Below the pieces are notes generated by a model that saw only the letters and a program-made list of their open reading frames with translations, ran no database searches and was not told the origin of the DNA. A stretch of 64,000 nt of DNA from Halobacterium zhouii (GTDB taxonomy: Archaea > Halobacteriota > Halobacteria > Halobacteriales > Halobacteriaceae): NCBI RefSeq assembly GCF_021249405.1, contig NZ_CP089593.1:806001-870000 (forward strand). The letters are read 5' to 3'. The stretch's first letter is position 1. Each line of letters begins with the position of its first letter. Below, in pieces: positions 38,674-46,625 of this stretch. Made by a program: the position numbers and the translations under genes.

Positions 38674-39465
38674 ATGCTCTCGTTCGAGGACTCCCCGATT
38701 GCGCGCGACGGGAAAGTACTGATTCTCGCGTACGACCACGGACTCGAACACGGCCCGGTGGACTTCGAGGACGTGCCCGAGACGATGGACCCGGAGACGG
38801 TGTGGGACGTCGCGACCCACGACGCGGTGTCCTCGCTCGCCGTCCAGAAGGGAGTCGCCGAGGCGTACTACCCCTCCTACGAGGACGACGTGAACCTCCT
38901 CGCGAAACTCAACGGCACGTCGAACCTCTGGATGGGAGAGCCCGATTCGTCCGTGAACTGGTCGGTGGACTACGCCGCAGAGGTCGGCGCGGACGCCATC
39001 GGGTTCACGATGTACGGTGGGTCGAACAACGAGATCGAGATGGCCGAGGAGTTCCGGAAGGCCCAGGAAGCCGCCCGCGAGCACGACCTGCCCGTGGTGA
39101 TGTGGTCGTACCCGCGCGGCCAGGGTCTCAAGAACGACAAGAAGCCGGGCACCATCGCGTACGCGGCGCGGCAGGCGCTGGAACTTGGCGCGGACATTGC
39201 GAAGGTAAAGTACCCCGGTAATCCGGACTCGATGTCCCACGCGGTGAACGCGGCGGGCCCGACGAAAGTCGTGATGTCGGGCGGGTCGAAGACGAGTGAC
39301 CGCGAGTTCCTCTCGACCGTGAAAGACGCCATCGACGCGGGCGCGGCCGGGTTGGCGGTCGGTCGGAACGTCTGGCAGCGCGAGAACGCGGCGGGGTTCC
39401 TCGACGGCCTGGAGGCGGTCATCTACGAGGAGACGACCGTCGACGAGGCGCTCTCCCGGATCTAA
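38674..39465 (+). CDS. fba: archaeal class I fructose-bisphosphate aldolase
   Basis: 263 residues, DhnA-type. Active-site parts: LILAYDHGLEHGP (Asp), DIAKVKYPGNPD with the Schiff-base lysine, VMSGGSKTSD and GLAVGRNVWQ for phosphate. Homologues include fructose-bisphosphate aldolase and ADH synthase (aromatic pathway); the directly following fructose-bisphosphatase gene argues for the sugar-phosphate role. The start is fixed by the TATA box 26 bases upstream. Stop TAA abuts the ATG of fbp with no gap. Confidence 0.9.
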   Translation: MLSFEDSPIARDGKVLILAYDHGLEHGPVDFEDVPETMDPETVWDVATHDAVSSLAVQKGVAEAYYPSYEDDVNLLAKLNGTSNLWMGEPDSSVNWSVDYAAEVGADAIGFTMYGGSNNEIEMAEEFRKAQEAAREHDLPVVMWSYPRGQGLKNDKKPGTIAYAARQALELGADIAKVKYPGNPDSMSHAVNAAGPTKVVMSGGSKTSDREFLSTVKDAIDAGAAGLAVGRNVWQRENAAGFLDGLEAVIYEETTVDEALSRI

Positions 39466-40311
39466 ATGTCGGTATCGCGTGTACTCGACGTCGTGGCCGA
39501 CGCGGCCCCCGAGATCCGAGCAGGGTTGCCCGAGCGCCGCACGAAGGCGGAGACGGAAAACGAGAGCGGCGAGGCGCAACTCGAGGCGGACCTGTGGGCG
39601 GACGACCTGTTGTACGACCGTCTCGCCGACGTGGACGGCGTGAACTGGTACGGCAGCGAGGAGCGAGCCGATCCGCTGACCGTGGGGGACGCCGAGGACG
39701 GCGTCGCGGTCGCCGTCGACCCGCTCGACGGTTCCTCGAACGTGAAGTCGAACAACCCCTGTGGGACGGTCGTCGGCGTGTACGACGAACCGCTGCCGGC
39801 GCCGGGGTCGAGTCTCGTCGCGGCGGCGTTCGTGCTGTACGGACCGATCACGACGATGACAGTGGCCCGCGACGGTGACGTCACGGAGTACCTCCTGGAG
39901 GGAGGCGAGCGTACCGACCTCGGTGGCGTAGAACTGCCAGAGAACCCCGTCGTGTACGGGTTCGGTGGGCGCGTACCTGACTGGACCGAGGCCTTCGAGG
40001 CGTACGTGCGCGACGTCGAGCAGGAACTCAAACTCCGGTACGGTGGCGCGATGATCGCGGACGTGAATCAGGTGCTGGAGTACGGCGGCGTCTTCGGCTA
40101 TCCGGGCTTGCAGTCCCAGGCCGAGGGGAAACTACGCGCGTGCTTCGAGTCGATGCCCATCGCGTACATCGTCGAGACGGCGGGTGGCGCGTCGAGTGAC
40201 GGCACGCGGTCGCTGCTCGACCTCGACCCCGATGGCCTCCACGAGCGGACGCCGACATTCGTCGGGAACGAGTCGGTCATCGAGGACCTGGAGGCCGCGC
40301 TTTCGGACTAG
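39466..40311 (+). CDS. fbp: fructose-1,6-bisphosphatase
   Basis: 281 residues. Metal and phosphate motif VDPLDGSSNVKSNNPCG is that of the FBPase/IMPase superfamily, with the preceding metal glutamates in NWYGSEERAD. The C-terminal part (YGGAMIADVNQVLEYGGVFGYP, ETAGGASSDG) resembles class I FBPase rather than the archaeal bifunctional class V enzyme. It begins immediately after the aldolase stop (TAAATG), giving a two-gene gluconeogenic operon. A TTTT run at 40312-40315 may end transcription. Confidence 0.9.
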   Translation: MSVSRVLDVVADAAPEIRAGLPERRTKAETENESGEAQLEADLWADDLLYDRLADVDGVNWYGSEERADPLTVGDAEDGVAVAVDPLDGSSNVKSNNPCGTVVGVYDEPLPAPGSSLVAAAFVLYGPITTMTVARDGDVTEYLLEGGERTDLGGVELPENPVVYGFGGRVPDWTEAFEAYVRDVEQELKLRYGGAMIADVNQVLEYGGVFGYPGLQSQAEGKLRACFESMPIAYIVETAGGASSDGTRSLLDLDPDGLHERTPTFVGNESVIEDLEAALSD

Positions 40312-40441
40312 TTTTCGGTTCTCCAGTTCCTTACCCCTCTCCTCGGAGTCATCCCACTTGTCGACGGCTGTCAACGACCCGTCGAACGACCGGGTGGGGC
40401 CGGTCGAGGCCGTGAATCGAGTCTGGGAATGCCGGGCGCCA

Positions 40442-40711
40442 TCAGGTCCGGGCCACGTCGTTGGCGTCCGCGATTACCTTGTACACGAATCCGATGAGAC
40501 CACCGAGGACTGCCGTGAACCCGGCGAGGAAGAAGACCGCCGCGAGGAGTTGGCCGACGAGTCCGCCACCGCCGCCGCGAACCGCCCAGTCGGCAGCGAA
40601 CCAGCCGCCGAGAAGCATCGCCACGTAGCCGCCAAGAACGACGACGTACAGGACGGCCATCTCCCGACTCAGGGCGTACGCGAGCGCCTCGCGTGGAGTA
40701 ACTGTTTCCAT
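40442..40711 (-). CDS. small two-helix membrane protein
   Basis: 89 residues: METVTPREALAYALSREM, then two helices (about 19-42 and 52-80) joined by a glycine-rich WAVRGGGGGLVG loop, ending KVIADANDVART. No known function. The start at 40711 is chosen because the preceding frame is not protein-like. A perfect GCGGTAAC palindrome stands 15-38 bases upstream of the ATG, over the expected TATA position, so expression is likely to be controlled by a DNA-binding regulator. Confidence 0.7.
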   Translation of the reverse strand: METVTPREALAYALSREMAVLYVVVLGGYVAMLLGGWFAADWAVRGGGGGLVGQLLAAVFFLAGFTAVLGGLIGFVYKVIADANDVART

Positions 40712-41104
40712 GATTACATCTGGGTGCGGTAACGAGATGAAGTTACCGCGGAAGTGGCGTCTCCTCACTGTTCTGGTCAAGCGATTTCCCCGGGTAACGG
40801 CGTACACGCCACCGACACGGTAATACGGTCCGGCGGAACGGCCATCAAGTCGACTGTCGACGTCTACGAGGACTCTACAGAACACGCGCTAGTGCTCCGT
40901 GGGCCGCCGACTGCTGTGCCGGCGGCGCGGAGCGTGTCAGAGGCACAGCCGGTGTCGAAACACCAGCGTCGAATGGTCTCTTCTCGAGTGTCTTTACTTC
41001 ATCTACTGGCCGTGTTGTCGAAATCTGGCGAACTCACCTAAGTCTACTGGTCATTTATACGCCTACCCACAGAAATTTACGTTTGACTGATAGACCGAAC
41101 CACG
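40712..41104. other. 393-base intergenic region between divergent genes
   Basis: Holds the palindrome at 40726-40749 and, at its other end, two TATA-like boxes for the regulator gene: TTTATAC at 41054-41060 and TTTAC at 41076-41080, the latter 27 bases before the ATG. The part 40960-41060 contains two TCTACTGG elements and a short frame ending in SKSGELT; it might be a remnant of a mobile element but shows no inverted ends. No gene is supported. Confidence 0.55.
40726..40749. promoter_or_regulatory. palindromic operator-like site
   Basis: Perfect inverted repeat GCGGTAAC-N8-GTTACCGC. It covers the -15 to -38 zone of the minus-strand membrane gene starting at 40711, where TATA/BRE elements are expected, which is the place for a repressor. 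Further GGTAA elements occur near 40795 and 40821. Confidence 0.65.
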
Positions 41105-41881
41105 ATGGTGGACGGTGACGTGGCTAGCACGGTCGAACTTCTCGCGCGGCGGGCAGAGCTGTTGCGATCCCTTCGCGCGGGCGCCGAGTCGAAACGCGAC
41201 CTCGTCGACGCGTTGTCGGTGTCGCGTTCGACCGTCGACCGGGCGATCCGGCGCCTCGAGTCTCACGGCTTCGTCGCGCGGTGCGAGGGGGCCGTCGAGA
41301 TCACGCTGAAAGGGCGTCTCGCGCTCACGGCGTTCGAGTCGTTCGCGGCCGACGTGTCTAGTCTCGACGCCGCGGGAGCGGTGCTAGAGCGGATGGGGGC
41401 ATCGTCGAGGATGGACGTCTCCATGCTTCGGAACGCCGACGTCGTCGAACCGGACCGAGTGACGCCCAATCGGCCAGCGGGCGCGCTGCTCGAGCACCTC
41501 CAGAACGCGACGAGCGTCCGGGGATTCACGAACGTCGTTTTGCCGTCGTACGTGGACGTGTTCCGGGAGAACATTCTGAACCACGACGTCCCGGTCGACC
41601 TCGTGGTCACACCGGACGTGTTGGAGGAGTTAGTGGCGAACTATCGCGACACGCTCGACCAGACACTCGAGACGGAGTGTCTCGACCTCCTGTGTGCGAA
41701 CCGCACACTCGAGTACAGTCTCCTCGTCGTGGATATCGGACGGCAAACGGTGGTCGGTGCGCTCGTGTACGACGAGCAGGGCGTCTTCGGTGTCCTAGAG
41801 AACGACGACGACCGGGCGGTGGAGTGGGCTACTGACCTACTCGACGAACTCCGTTCGAACGCGGACCGCGTTCCAATGTGA
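41105..41881 (+). CDS. winged-helix regulator with FilR1-type effector domain
   Basis: 258 residues. Residues about 8-75 are a winged helix (KRDLVDALSVSRSTVDRAIRRLESHGFV, ITLKGRLALTAFE). The rest matches the FilR1/DUF1724 middle-domain type of archaeal regulators: FTNVVLPSYVDVFRENIL, VDLVVTPDVLEELV, VVGALVYDEQGVFGVLEN. Such proteins sense an unknown ligand or membrane state. It is divergent from the 89-residue membrane gene across the region with the palindrome and could regulate it. A leaderless start is supported by TTTAC 27 bases upstream. Confidence 0.82.
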   Translation: MVDGDVASTVELLARRAELLRSLRAGAESKRDLVDALSVSRSTVDRAIRRLESHGFVARCEGAVEITLKGRLALTAFESFAADVSSLDAAGAVLERMGASSRMDVSMLRNADVVEPDRVTPNRPAGALLEHLQNATSVRGFTNVVLPSYVDVFRENILNHDVPVDLVVTPDVLEELVANYRDTLDQTLETECLDLLCANRTLEYSLLVVDIGRQTVVGALVYDEQGVFGVLENDDDRAVEWATDLLDELRSNADRVPM

Positions 41882-42015
41882 GCGACGGCAGGCCGGCGAA
41901 CCAGTCAGATCGCTGGATAACACCGCTGTTACCGGGTGACGCAGACGCCTACAACACCTTTCCGGTCGTGGTTCCTCGGCAGTGGTATGTATCACGTAAC
42001 CAGCGGTGATCTGGC

Positions 42016-42432
42016 GTGGTAGTGACTGGAACCGCAGCGGCCGGCCTGCTCGTGGGTCGGTTGTTGTTCGGACTGGTGTTCGTGTTCCAGGGGGTGAACC
42101 ACTTCCAGAACGTCGACTACATGTCCGGGTACGCGGAGTCCAAGGGCATCCCGGCGGCGCGACTGCTGACCGTCGTGTCTGGTGTGATGCTCGTCCTCGG
42201 CGGACTCGCCGTCGCGGCGGGCGCGTACGCGACGCTCGGCGCGGCCGCGATAGCGGTGTTCCTGCTGGTCGCGACACCGCTGATGCACGATTTCTGGGCG
42301 GTCCCGGAGGACCAGGCGGAGGGGGAGATGACTCACTTCCTGAAGAACCTCGAACTGCTCGGCGCTGCGCTCGTGGTCCTCGCCATCAGCACCGTGGAGT
42401 GGCAGTACGCGCTCGGCGTCGGACTGTTCTAG
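42016..42432 (+). CDS. DoxX family membrane protein
   Basis: 138 residues, four helices. Family features: GRLLFGLVFVFQGVNHFQN at the first helix, LLTVVSGVMLVLGGLAVAAG, and MHDFWAVPEDQAEGEMTHFLKNLELLGAAL, with the conserved histidine/tryptophan patch. DoxX-like proteins are linked to quinone or thiosulfate-related redox and to redox stress in other organisms; role here unknown. GTG at 42016 is used; a GTG six bases on is also possible. Another DoxX gene lies at 54865-55419. Confidence 0.82.
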   Translation: MVVTGTAAAGLLVGRLLFGLVFVFQGVNHFQNVDYMSGYAESKGIPAARLLTVVSGVMLVLGGLAVAAGAYATLGAAAIAVFLLVATPLMHDFWAVPEDQAEGEMTHFLKNLELLGAALVVLAISTVEWQYALGVGLF

Positions 42433-42532
42433 GGCGACACCACGTGCCCACTCCGCAGTGACGTTCCGCAACTCCGCCCGATAATGTTATCTGGTAAACA
42501 CGTTTTCGGGATTCGCTCACGTCGATACGTCC

Positions 42533-43795
42533 GTGCGCTGGCACGGCATCGCGTTGTTCGTGGTTGTGGCGCTCGCTGCCGTCGCCATCGTCCCGGGATT
42601 GAGCACGGACGGTGACCTCGGCGTCACCTACCAAGTTCGCGGCGAGGAGGGGGACACCGTCCGCGTGACCGCGACGTTCCACGTCCCGAACGCGACGGTC
42701 CGCGTTCGCCTCCCGAGCAACGCGACGGTACTCTCCGCGAGGAACCTCGAGGACGCCGATGGGAAGTTCGACTACCGACTCGACGGTCCGTCGATCGCCA
42801 CGCTCGTGTACACCGTCTCGGTCCACGACCCGCGCTCGTCGTACGCGGGGCAGAACGTGGCGGTGACGGACTCGTGGGCGATGTTCCGCCGGCACCGCGT
42901 CGAACCCGAGTACGCCACCACCAGCGAGGACTGGTCGGTCACCGAGCGGTACGCCGACGGCTGGTCGGGCGTCGCCGGCGCGGACATCGCGTACTGGGGG
43001 CCACACGAGCGCTACGACCGGCGGGTCGCCGGTCAGCGAATCACCCTCGTCGTTCCGGAGGCCGTGGAGGTCTCCCCGGACCGGATTCTCGACGCGCTCG
43101 AGGCGAGCGCCACCGGTCTCCGCGTCGGCGCGCGCGACGACCACGTCACCGTGTTCGTCGCGCCGGACCCGATTCGGCGCGGCGGGCTGACGTCCGGGTG
43201 GGAGACCGAGCACGCGCAGGACCTCTGGGTGCACGGGATGTCCTCGCTGTCCACCGCCAACGACGTCTGGGTCCACGAGTACGTCCACACGCGACAGAAC
43301 TGGACCGCCACCAACCGGATGGCGTGGTTCCGCGAGGCCAGCGCGGAGTACTACGGCGCGCTGTTCGCGTACCGGCAGGGCCGGGTGTCCTTCGACTCGT
43401 TCCAGACGTACCTCCGGAACGTCGGCCCGACCGGTAACGCGACCATCGACGCGCCTGCCACCTGGCGGACGACCGACGTTCCCTACGAGAAGGGCGCGAT
43501 GGTCGCGGCCGCACTCGACGCCCGCATCCGCCTGGCGTCGGACGGCGAGCGCTCGCTCCAGTGGGTCATCGCCCGGATGAACGACCACGAGGGGGCGGTG
43601 ACAGTCGCGGACTTCAGGCGCCTCGTCGAGGAGGCCGCTGGCAGGTCCTTCGACGACTGGTTCGAGCGCTACGTGAACGGCACCGCGCTGCCGACGATGC
43701 CGACGAAGCCGGTCGCCTACGCGTCGATTCCCACGAACGAGTCGCTGGGTCCGGCTCCAGGCAACGCGTCGACCGACGCGTCCGGTTTGACGTGA
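42533..43795 (+). CDS. secreted or membrane-anchored zinc metalloprotease (gluzincin)
   Basis: 420 residues. N-terminal hydrophobic segment (IALFVVVALAAVAIVPG) acts as signal or anchor. An extracellular beta domain (about 30-200) is followed by a gluzincin catalytic site: VWVHEYVHTRQNW (HExxH) and, 23 residues on, FREASAEYYGALF with the third ligand glutamate. C-terminal helices match the M1/M61 aminopeptidase end (YEKGAMVAAALDARIR; SFDDWFERYVNGTALP). N-glycosylation sequons are frequent (NAT, NGT, NAS), fitting an S-layer-exposed enzyme. Starts with GTG. Confidence 0.85.
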   Translation: MRWHGIALFVVVALAAVAIVPGLSTDGDLGVTYQVRGEEGDTVRVTATFHVPNATVRVRLPSNATVLSARNLEDADGKFDYRLDGPSIATLVYTVSVHDPRSSYAGQNVAVTDSWAMFRRHRVEPEYATTSEDWSVTERYADGWSGVAGADIAYWGPHERYDRRVAGQRITLVVPEAVEVSPDRILDALEASATGLRVGARDDHVTVFVAPDPIRRGGLTSGWETEHAQDLWVHGMSSLSTANDVWVHEYVHTRQNWTATNRMAWFREASAEYYGALFAYRQGRVSFDSFQTYLRNVGPTGNATIDAPATWRTTDVPYEKGAMVAAALDARIRLASDGERSLQWVIARMNDHEGAVTVADFRRLVEEAAGRSFDDWFERYVNGTALPTMPTKPVAYASIPTNESLGPAPGNASTDASGLT

Positions 43796-43834
43796 CCGCC
43801 AACCGTTTTGGTGGTTCCCCGCGAGAGCACGTAC

Positions 43835-44812
43835 ATGGAGTACACGACGCTCGGCGACACCGGGATGAAGGTGAGTCGCATCTGCCTGGGGTGTATGAGT
43901 TTCGGCTCCTCGGAGTGGCGCCCGTGGGTGCTCGACGAGGACGACGCCGCGCCCATCATCGAGCGCGCCATCGAACTCGGGGTCAACTTCTTCGACACCG
44001 CGAACATGTACTCGAACGGCGAGTCGGAGCGCGTTCTCGGGGACGTCCTCGCGGGGTACGAACGGGACGCCCAGGTCGTCGCCACCAAGGGGTACTTCCA
44101 GATGGACGACGCCGACCCGAACTCCGGCGGTCTCTCCCGGAAGGCCATCGACCACCAACTCGAGGCTTCCCTCGACCGCCTCGGGATGGACACCGTCGAC
44201 CTCTACCAGACCCACCGGTGGGACGACGACACACCCGTCGAGCAGACGCTCGCGGCCCTCGACGACGCCGTCCGGCGGGGCAAGACGCGGTACGTCGGCG
44301 CGTCCTCGATGTGGGCCCACCAGTTCGCCGAAGCCCTGCACACCAGCGAGCGCGAGGACTACGAGCGGTTCGTCACGATGCAGAACCACTACAACCTCGC
44401 GTACCGCGAGGAGGAACGCGAGATGCTGCCACTGTGCGAGCGCGAGGGCGTCGGCGTGATGCCGTGGTCACCGCTCGCCCGAGGCTACCTCACGCGCCCC
44501 CACGAGGACGTCGACGCGACGACGCGCGGGTCCACGGAGGAGCACATGTACGAACACCCCTACCGGGAGGGCGGCGGCCCCGAGATTAACGAGCGCGTGC
44601 AGGAACTCGCCGCCCGGAAGGACGTGAAGATGGCCCAGATAGCCCTCGCGTGGCTGTTCCACAAGAACTGGGTGGACGCCCCCATCGTCGGCACCACGAG
44701 CGTCGAGCACCTGGAGGACGCTGTCGAGGCACTCGACATCGACCTCTCGGACTCCGACATCGAGTATCTCGAAGAGCCCTACCAGCCGGTTCCGGTGTCC
44801 GGACACGACTGA
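43835..44812 (+). CDS. aldo/keto reductase
   Basis: 325 residues from the ATG at 43835 (MEYTTLGDTGMKVSRIC). NADPH-dependent oxidoreductase of the Tas/YajO group. The catalytic tetrad is visible: Asp in NFFDTANMYSNG with Tyr, Lys in VVATKGYFQ, His in YQTHRWDDDT. Cofactor segment MPWSPLARGYLTRP and TSVEHLEDAVEAL at the C-terminus. Substrate not identifiable. An ATG is preferred over an upstream GTG that lies in the spacer. Gap to the protease gene is 39 bases on the same strand. Confidence 0.92.
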   Translation: MEYTTLGDTGMKVSRICLGCMSFGSSEWRPWVLDEDDAAPIIERAIELGVNFFDTANMYSNGESERVLGDVLAGYERDAQVVATKGYFQMDDADPNSGGLSRKAIDHQLEASLDRLGMDTVDLYQTHRWDDDTPVEQTLAALDDAVRRGKTRYVGASSMWAHQFAEALHTSEREDYERFVTMQNHYNLAYREEEREMLPLCEREGVGVMPWSPLARGYLTRPHEDVDATTRGSTEEHMYEHPYREGGGPEINERVQELAARKDVKMAQIALAWLFHKNWVDAPIVGTTSVEHLEDAVEALDIDLSDSDIEYLEEPYQPVPVSGHD

Positions 44813-44926
44813 TAGAAACGCGCTTTGGGGCGTAGAAGACGACTGGCCGGACTGCTATCTGTGGCTGCCCGCTGGTCGGGTCGACTAGAGCCCGTCGTCG
44901 GCTATATATTTCGACGCCGAAACCAC

Positions 44927-44934
44927 TATAATTT
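44927..44934 (+). promoter_or_regulatory. TATA box of the PadR-like gene
   Basis: TATAATTT centred 25 bases before the ATG. A second AT-rich box, TATATATTT at 44903-44911, lies 24 bases further up and could be an alternative or a regulator site. Confidence 0.65.
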
Positions 44935-44954
44935 GGGGGTGCTACGATTGGTCC

Positions 44955-45248
44955 ATGGAGGAGCTAACGGGATTCCAGTGGGACCTGATCTGCGTGCTGT
45001 GTGGCCTCGACGAACCGAAGGGGATGACCGTTCAGGAGGAACTCACGGAGTACTACGGATCGGAAGTGTTGCACGCCCGCGTCTACCAGAACCTCGACTC
45101 GCTGGTCGAGAGCGGACTCGTCGAGAAAGGCGAGCAGGACTCCCGGACGAACTTCTACCGCGTCACGGACGACGGCCGGCGCGTCCTCGCGGAACGCATC
45201 GAGTGGAAGCGCCAGTATCTCGACGCGTCACCGGTAGACGCGGACTGA
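44955..45248 (+). CDS. PadR-family winged-helix regulator
   Basis: 97 residues: FQWDLICVLCGLDEPKGMTVQEEL, then VLHARVYQNLDSLVESGLVEKG and the wing FYRVTDDGRRVLAERIEWK. This is the small PadR type (about 90-110 residues) that dimerises and represses nearby genes, often in response to small molecules. Leaderless start supported by the TATA box at 44927-44934. Its target is not evident; the aldo/keto reductase upstream is a candidate by position. Confidence 0.88.
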   Translation: MEELTGFQWDLICVLCGLDEPKGMTVQEELTEYYGSEVLHARVYQNLDSLVESGLVEKGEQDSRTNFYRVTDDGRRVLAERIEWKRQYLDASPVDAD

Positions 45249-45293
45249 CCCCGCGGATGACTGTTCGTGAGCGGACAGATTGACCCTCACACT

Positions 45294-45335
45294 ACCACGG
45301 TTACCAGTACGTAACCCGCTCACACCACGGTTACC
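45294..45335. promoter_or_regulatory. operator-like cluster of GGTTAC sites
   Basis: ACCACGGTTACC occurs at 45294-45305 and again at 45324-45335, exactly 30 bases apart (about three helical turns). Between them GTAACC at 45311-45316 makes a palindrome GGTTAC-N6-GTAACC with the first copy. The cluster ends a few bases before CTAAGGG (45340-45346), the probable TATA box of the winged-helix gene starting at 45373. Best read as binding sites of a regulator, possibly that gene's own product. Confidence 0.6.
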
Positions 45336-45372
45336 GAGTGCCTAAGGGCGTGGCGTCCCTCCGAACTAATAC

Positions 45373-45657
45373 ATGACTGCCACCGACGAATCCGTTCAGG
45401 ACCTCCCGCCGAGCGCGAAACTCGTCCTCAAGGTGCTGGAGTACAACGGCGGCCTGACGCAGAAACAGATCGTCGAGAACTCCCGGCTGTCCCAGCGCAC
45501 CGTCCGCGACGCGCTCGACCGCCTCCAGGAGGTAGACGTCGTCGAGAAGGACATCTACATCCCGGACGCGCGCCAGAACCTCTACCGACTCTCCCTGGAG
45601 GACGACGACACGGAGTCCGAGACCGAGGAGGCCGTCTCGGAGGCGCTCGCCGAGTAA
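45373..45657 (+). CDS. small MarR/winged-helix regulator
   Basis: 94 residues: SAKLVLKVLEYNGGLTQKQI, helix-turn-helix NSRLSQRTVRDALDRLQEVDV, wing KDIYIPDARQNLYRLS, and an acidic tail. It is one of the abundant haloarchaeal single-domain winged-helix regulators. A GGTTAC site cluster lies directly upstream. Convergent with the HxlR gene (48 bases between stops). Confidence 0.85.
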   Translation: MTATDESVQDLPPSAKLVLKVLEYNGGLTQKQIVENSRLSQRTVRDALDRLQEVDVVEKDIYIPDARQNLYRLSLEDDDTESETEEAVSEALAE

Positions 45658-45705
45658 CTACTCCGCTCGTCCGCCGGTTCTCCGCTTTCTCCTTTCCTCG
45701 TCCAC

Positions 45706-46077
45706 CTACACGACCGACGCGGTCTCCTCGTCGACGGGTTCGAGGTGTCGGTCGCCCCACTCGACCATCGACGTCACGACCGGCTCGAGTGACTGCCCGA
45801 GTTCGGTGAGCGCGTACTCCACGCGGACCGGCTTCTCGCTCACGATGTCCCGGGAGACGATTCGCTTTTCCTCCAGGTCATCGAGGCTCTCGGAGAGCAC
45901 CTTGCTCGAGACGCCCTCGATTTCGGACTGGAGCGCGTTGAACCCGAGTTCGCCGTGCTCGAGGAGGCGGTGGATGATGACGGGATGCCACTTCTTCCCG
46001 ACGAGGGACGCTGTCGCCGTGATCGAACACCATCCCTCTCCCGGACACCAGGCGGGCAACTGCTCGATGTCGTCCAT
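45706..46077 (-). CDS. HxlR-family regulator
   Basis: 123 residues. The characteristic start is AWCPGEGWCSITATASLVG, followed by KKWHPVIIHRLLEHGELGFN and the recognition part SSKVLSESLDDLEEKRIVSR, with wing VRVEYALTELGQSL. The two N-terminal cysteines (Cys11, Cys17) may sense redox or aldehydes as in other HxlR proteins. In many haloarchaea these control redox enzymes; no obvious target here apart from its neighbours. Confidence 0.9.
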   Translation of the reverse strand: MDDIEQLPAWCPGEGWCSITATASLVGKKWHPVIIHRLLEHGELGFNALQSEIEGVSSKVLSESLDDLEEKRIVSRDIVSEKPVRVEYALTELGQSLEPVVTSMVEWGDRHLEPVDEETASVV

Positions 46078-46163
46078 ACGACCCCGCTACGCAACTGCGC
46101 CAGTTAAGGCTACCCACCCAGGCACGATGCTCGCCCGCTACGTGGTTCGGTCGTCTCCGCCCG

Positions 46164-46439
46164 CTACGAGTTTCTGCCGTCTTCGCCGTACTCCGAGAGC
46201 GCGTCCCACCCGGTCAGCTCTTCGATCCGGGCGATCACGTCCGAGATAGGCCCGGACCCTCGTTCTTCGCCGGTTGTCCAGCCCTCAGCGCCTTCACTGC
46301 CGACGTAGGCGGTCTCGGCGGTCTCGTCGTAGTAGATTGGCGCGCCGGCCGAGTCCACGCCGACGAGGCGCGACCCGTCGACTTCCCCTGGGATGTCGTC
46401 GAACGCGTTCGTCGGCGTGTCTGGGTTCGTTCCGACCAT
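46164..46439 (-). CDS. small acidic haloarchaeal protein
   Basis: 91 residues, very acidic, no membrane helix or known domain. Contains AGAPIYYDETAETAYVGSEG and a helical C-terminus DVIARIEELTGWDALSEYG. ATG at 46439 is used; an alternative start 27 bases upstream exists. Same strand as the HxlR gene, 86 bases upstream of it. Divergent from the UDG-family gene with a degenerate tandem repeat between. Function unknown. Confidence 0.65.
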   Translation of the reverse strand: MVGTNPDTPTNAFDDIPGEVDGSRLVGVDSAGAPIYYDETAETAYVGSEGAEGWTTGEERGSGPISDVIARIEELTGWDALSEYGEDGRNS

Positions 46440-46504
46440 GACTCGTTGTTGGTCGACCACGTCCAAAGTAGCGGTGGCCGTCCGGGCCTGGACCTGATTC
46501 GTTC

Positions 46505-46587
46505 CCCGTTCGGGTCTGTGGTCCGATCCGTTTCCCGCTCAGTCTGTGCCCAATCAATCACCCGTTCGGTCTGTGGCTCGGTCCGTC
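46505..46587. repeat. degenerate tandem repeat, about 28 bp, three copies
   Basis: Copies begin at 46505, 46534 and 46561, each opening with CCCGYTC and containing GTCTGTG; spacing 29 and 27 bases. It lies upstream of the UDG-family gene promoter. The first and third copies agree best; the middle is diverged. Confidence 0.6.
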
Positions 46588-46595
46588 GCGGGGCG

Positions 46596-46602
46596 CTTAA
46601 AT
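46596..46602 (+). promoter_or_regulatory. TATA box of the UDG-family gene
   Basis: CTTAAAT centred 27 bases before the GTG at 46626; supports a leaderless message starting at that GTG. Confidence 0.65.
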
Positions 46603-46625
46603 CCGAGTGGGGAGTACGAAGGCGC

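Noticed and set aside
40960..41060. possible insertion-sequence remnant with two TCTACTGG elements
   Set aside because: No inverted terminal repeats, target duplication or transposase-like frame could be demonstrated; reported only as part of the intergenic entry.
42386..44389. 667-codon minus-strand open frame
   Set aside because: Antisense to the metalloprotease and aldo/keto reductase, both of which have intact catalytic motifs. The frame shows no domain and arises from GC-rich third positions.
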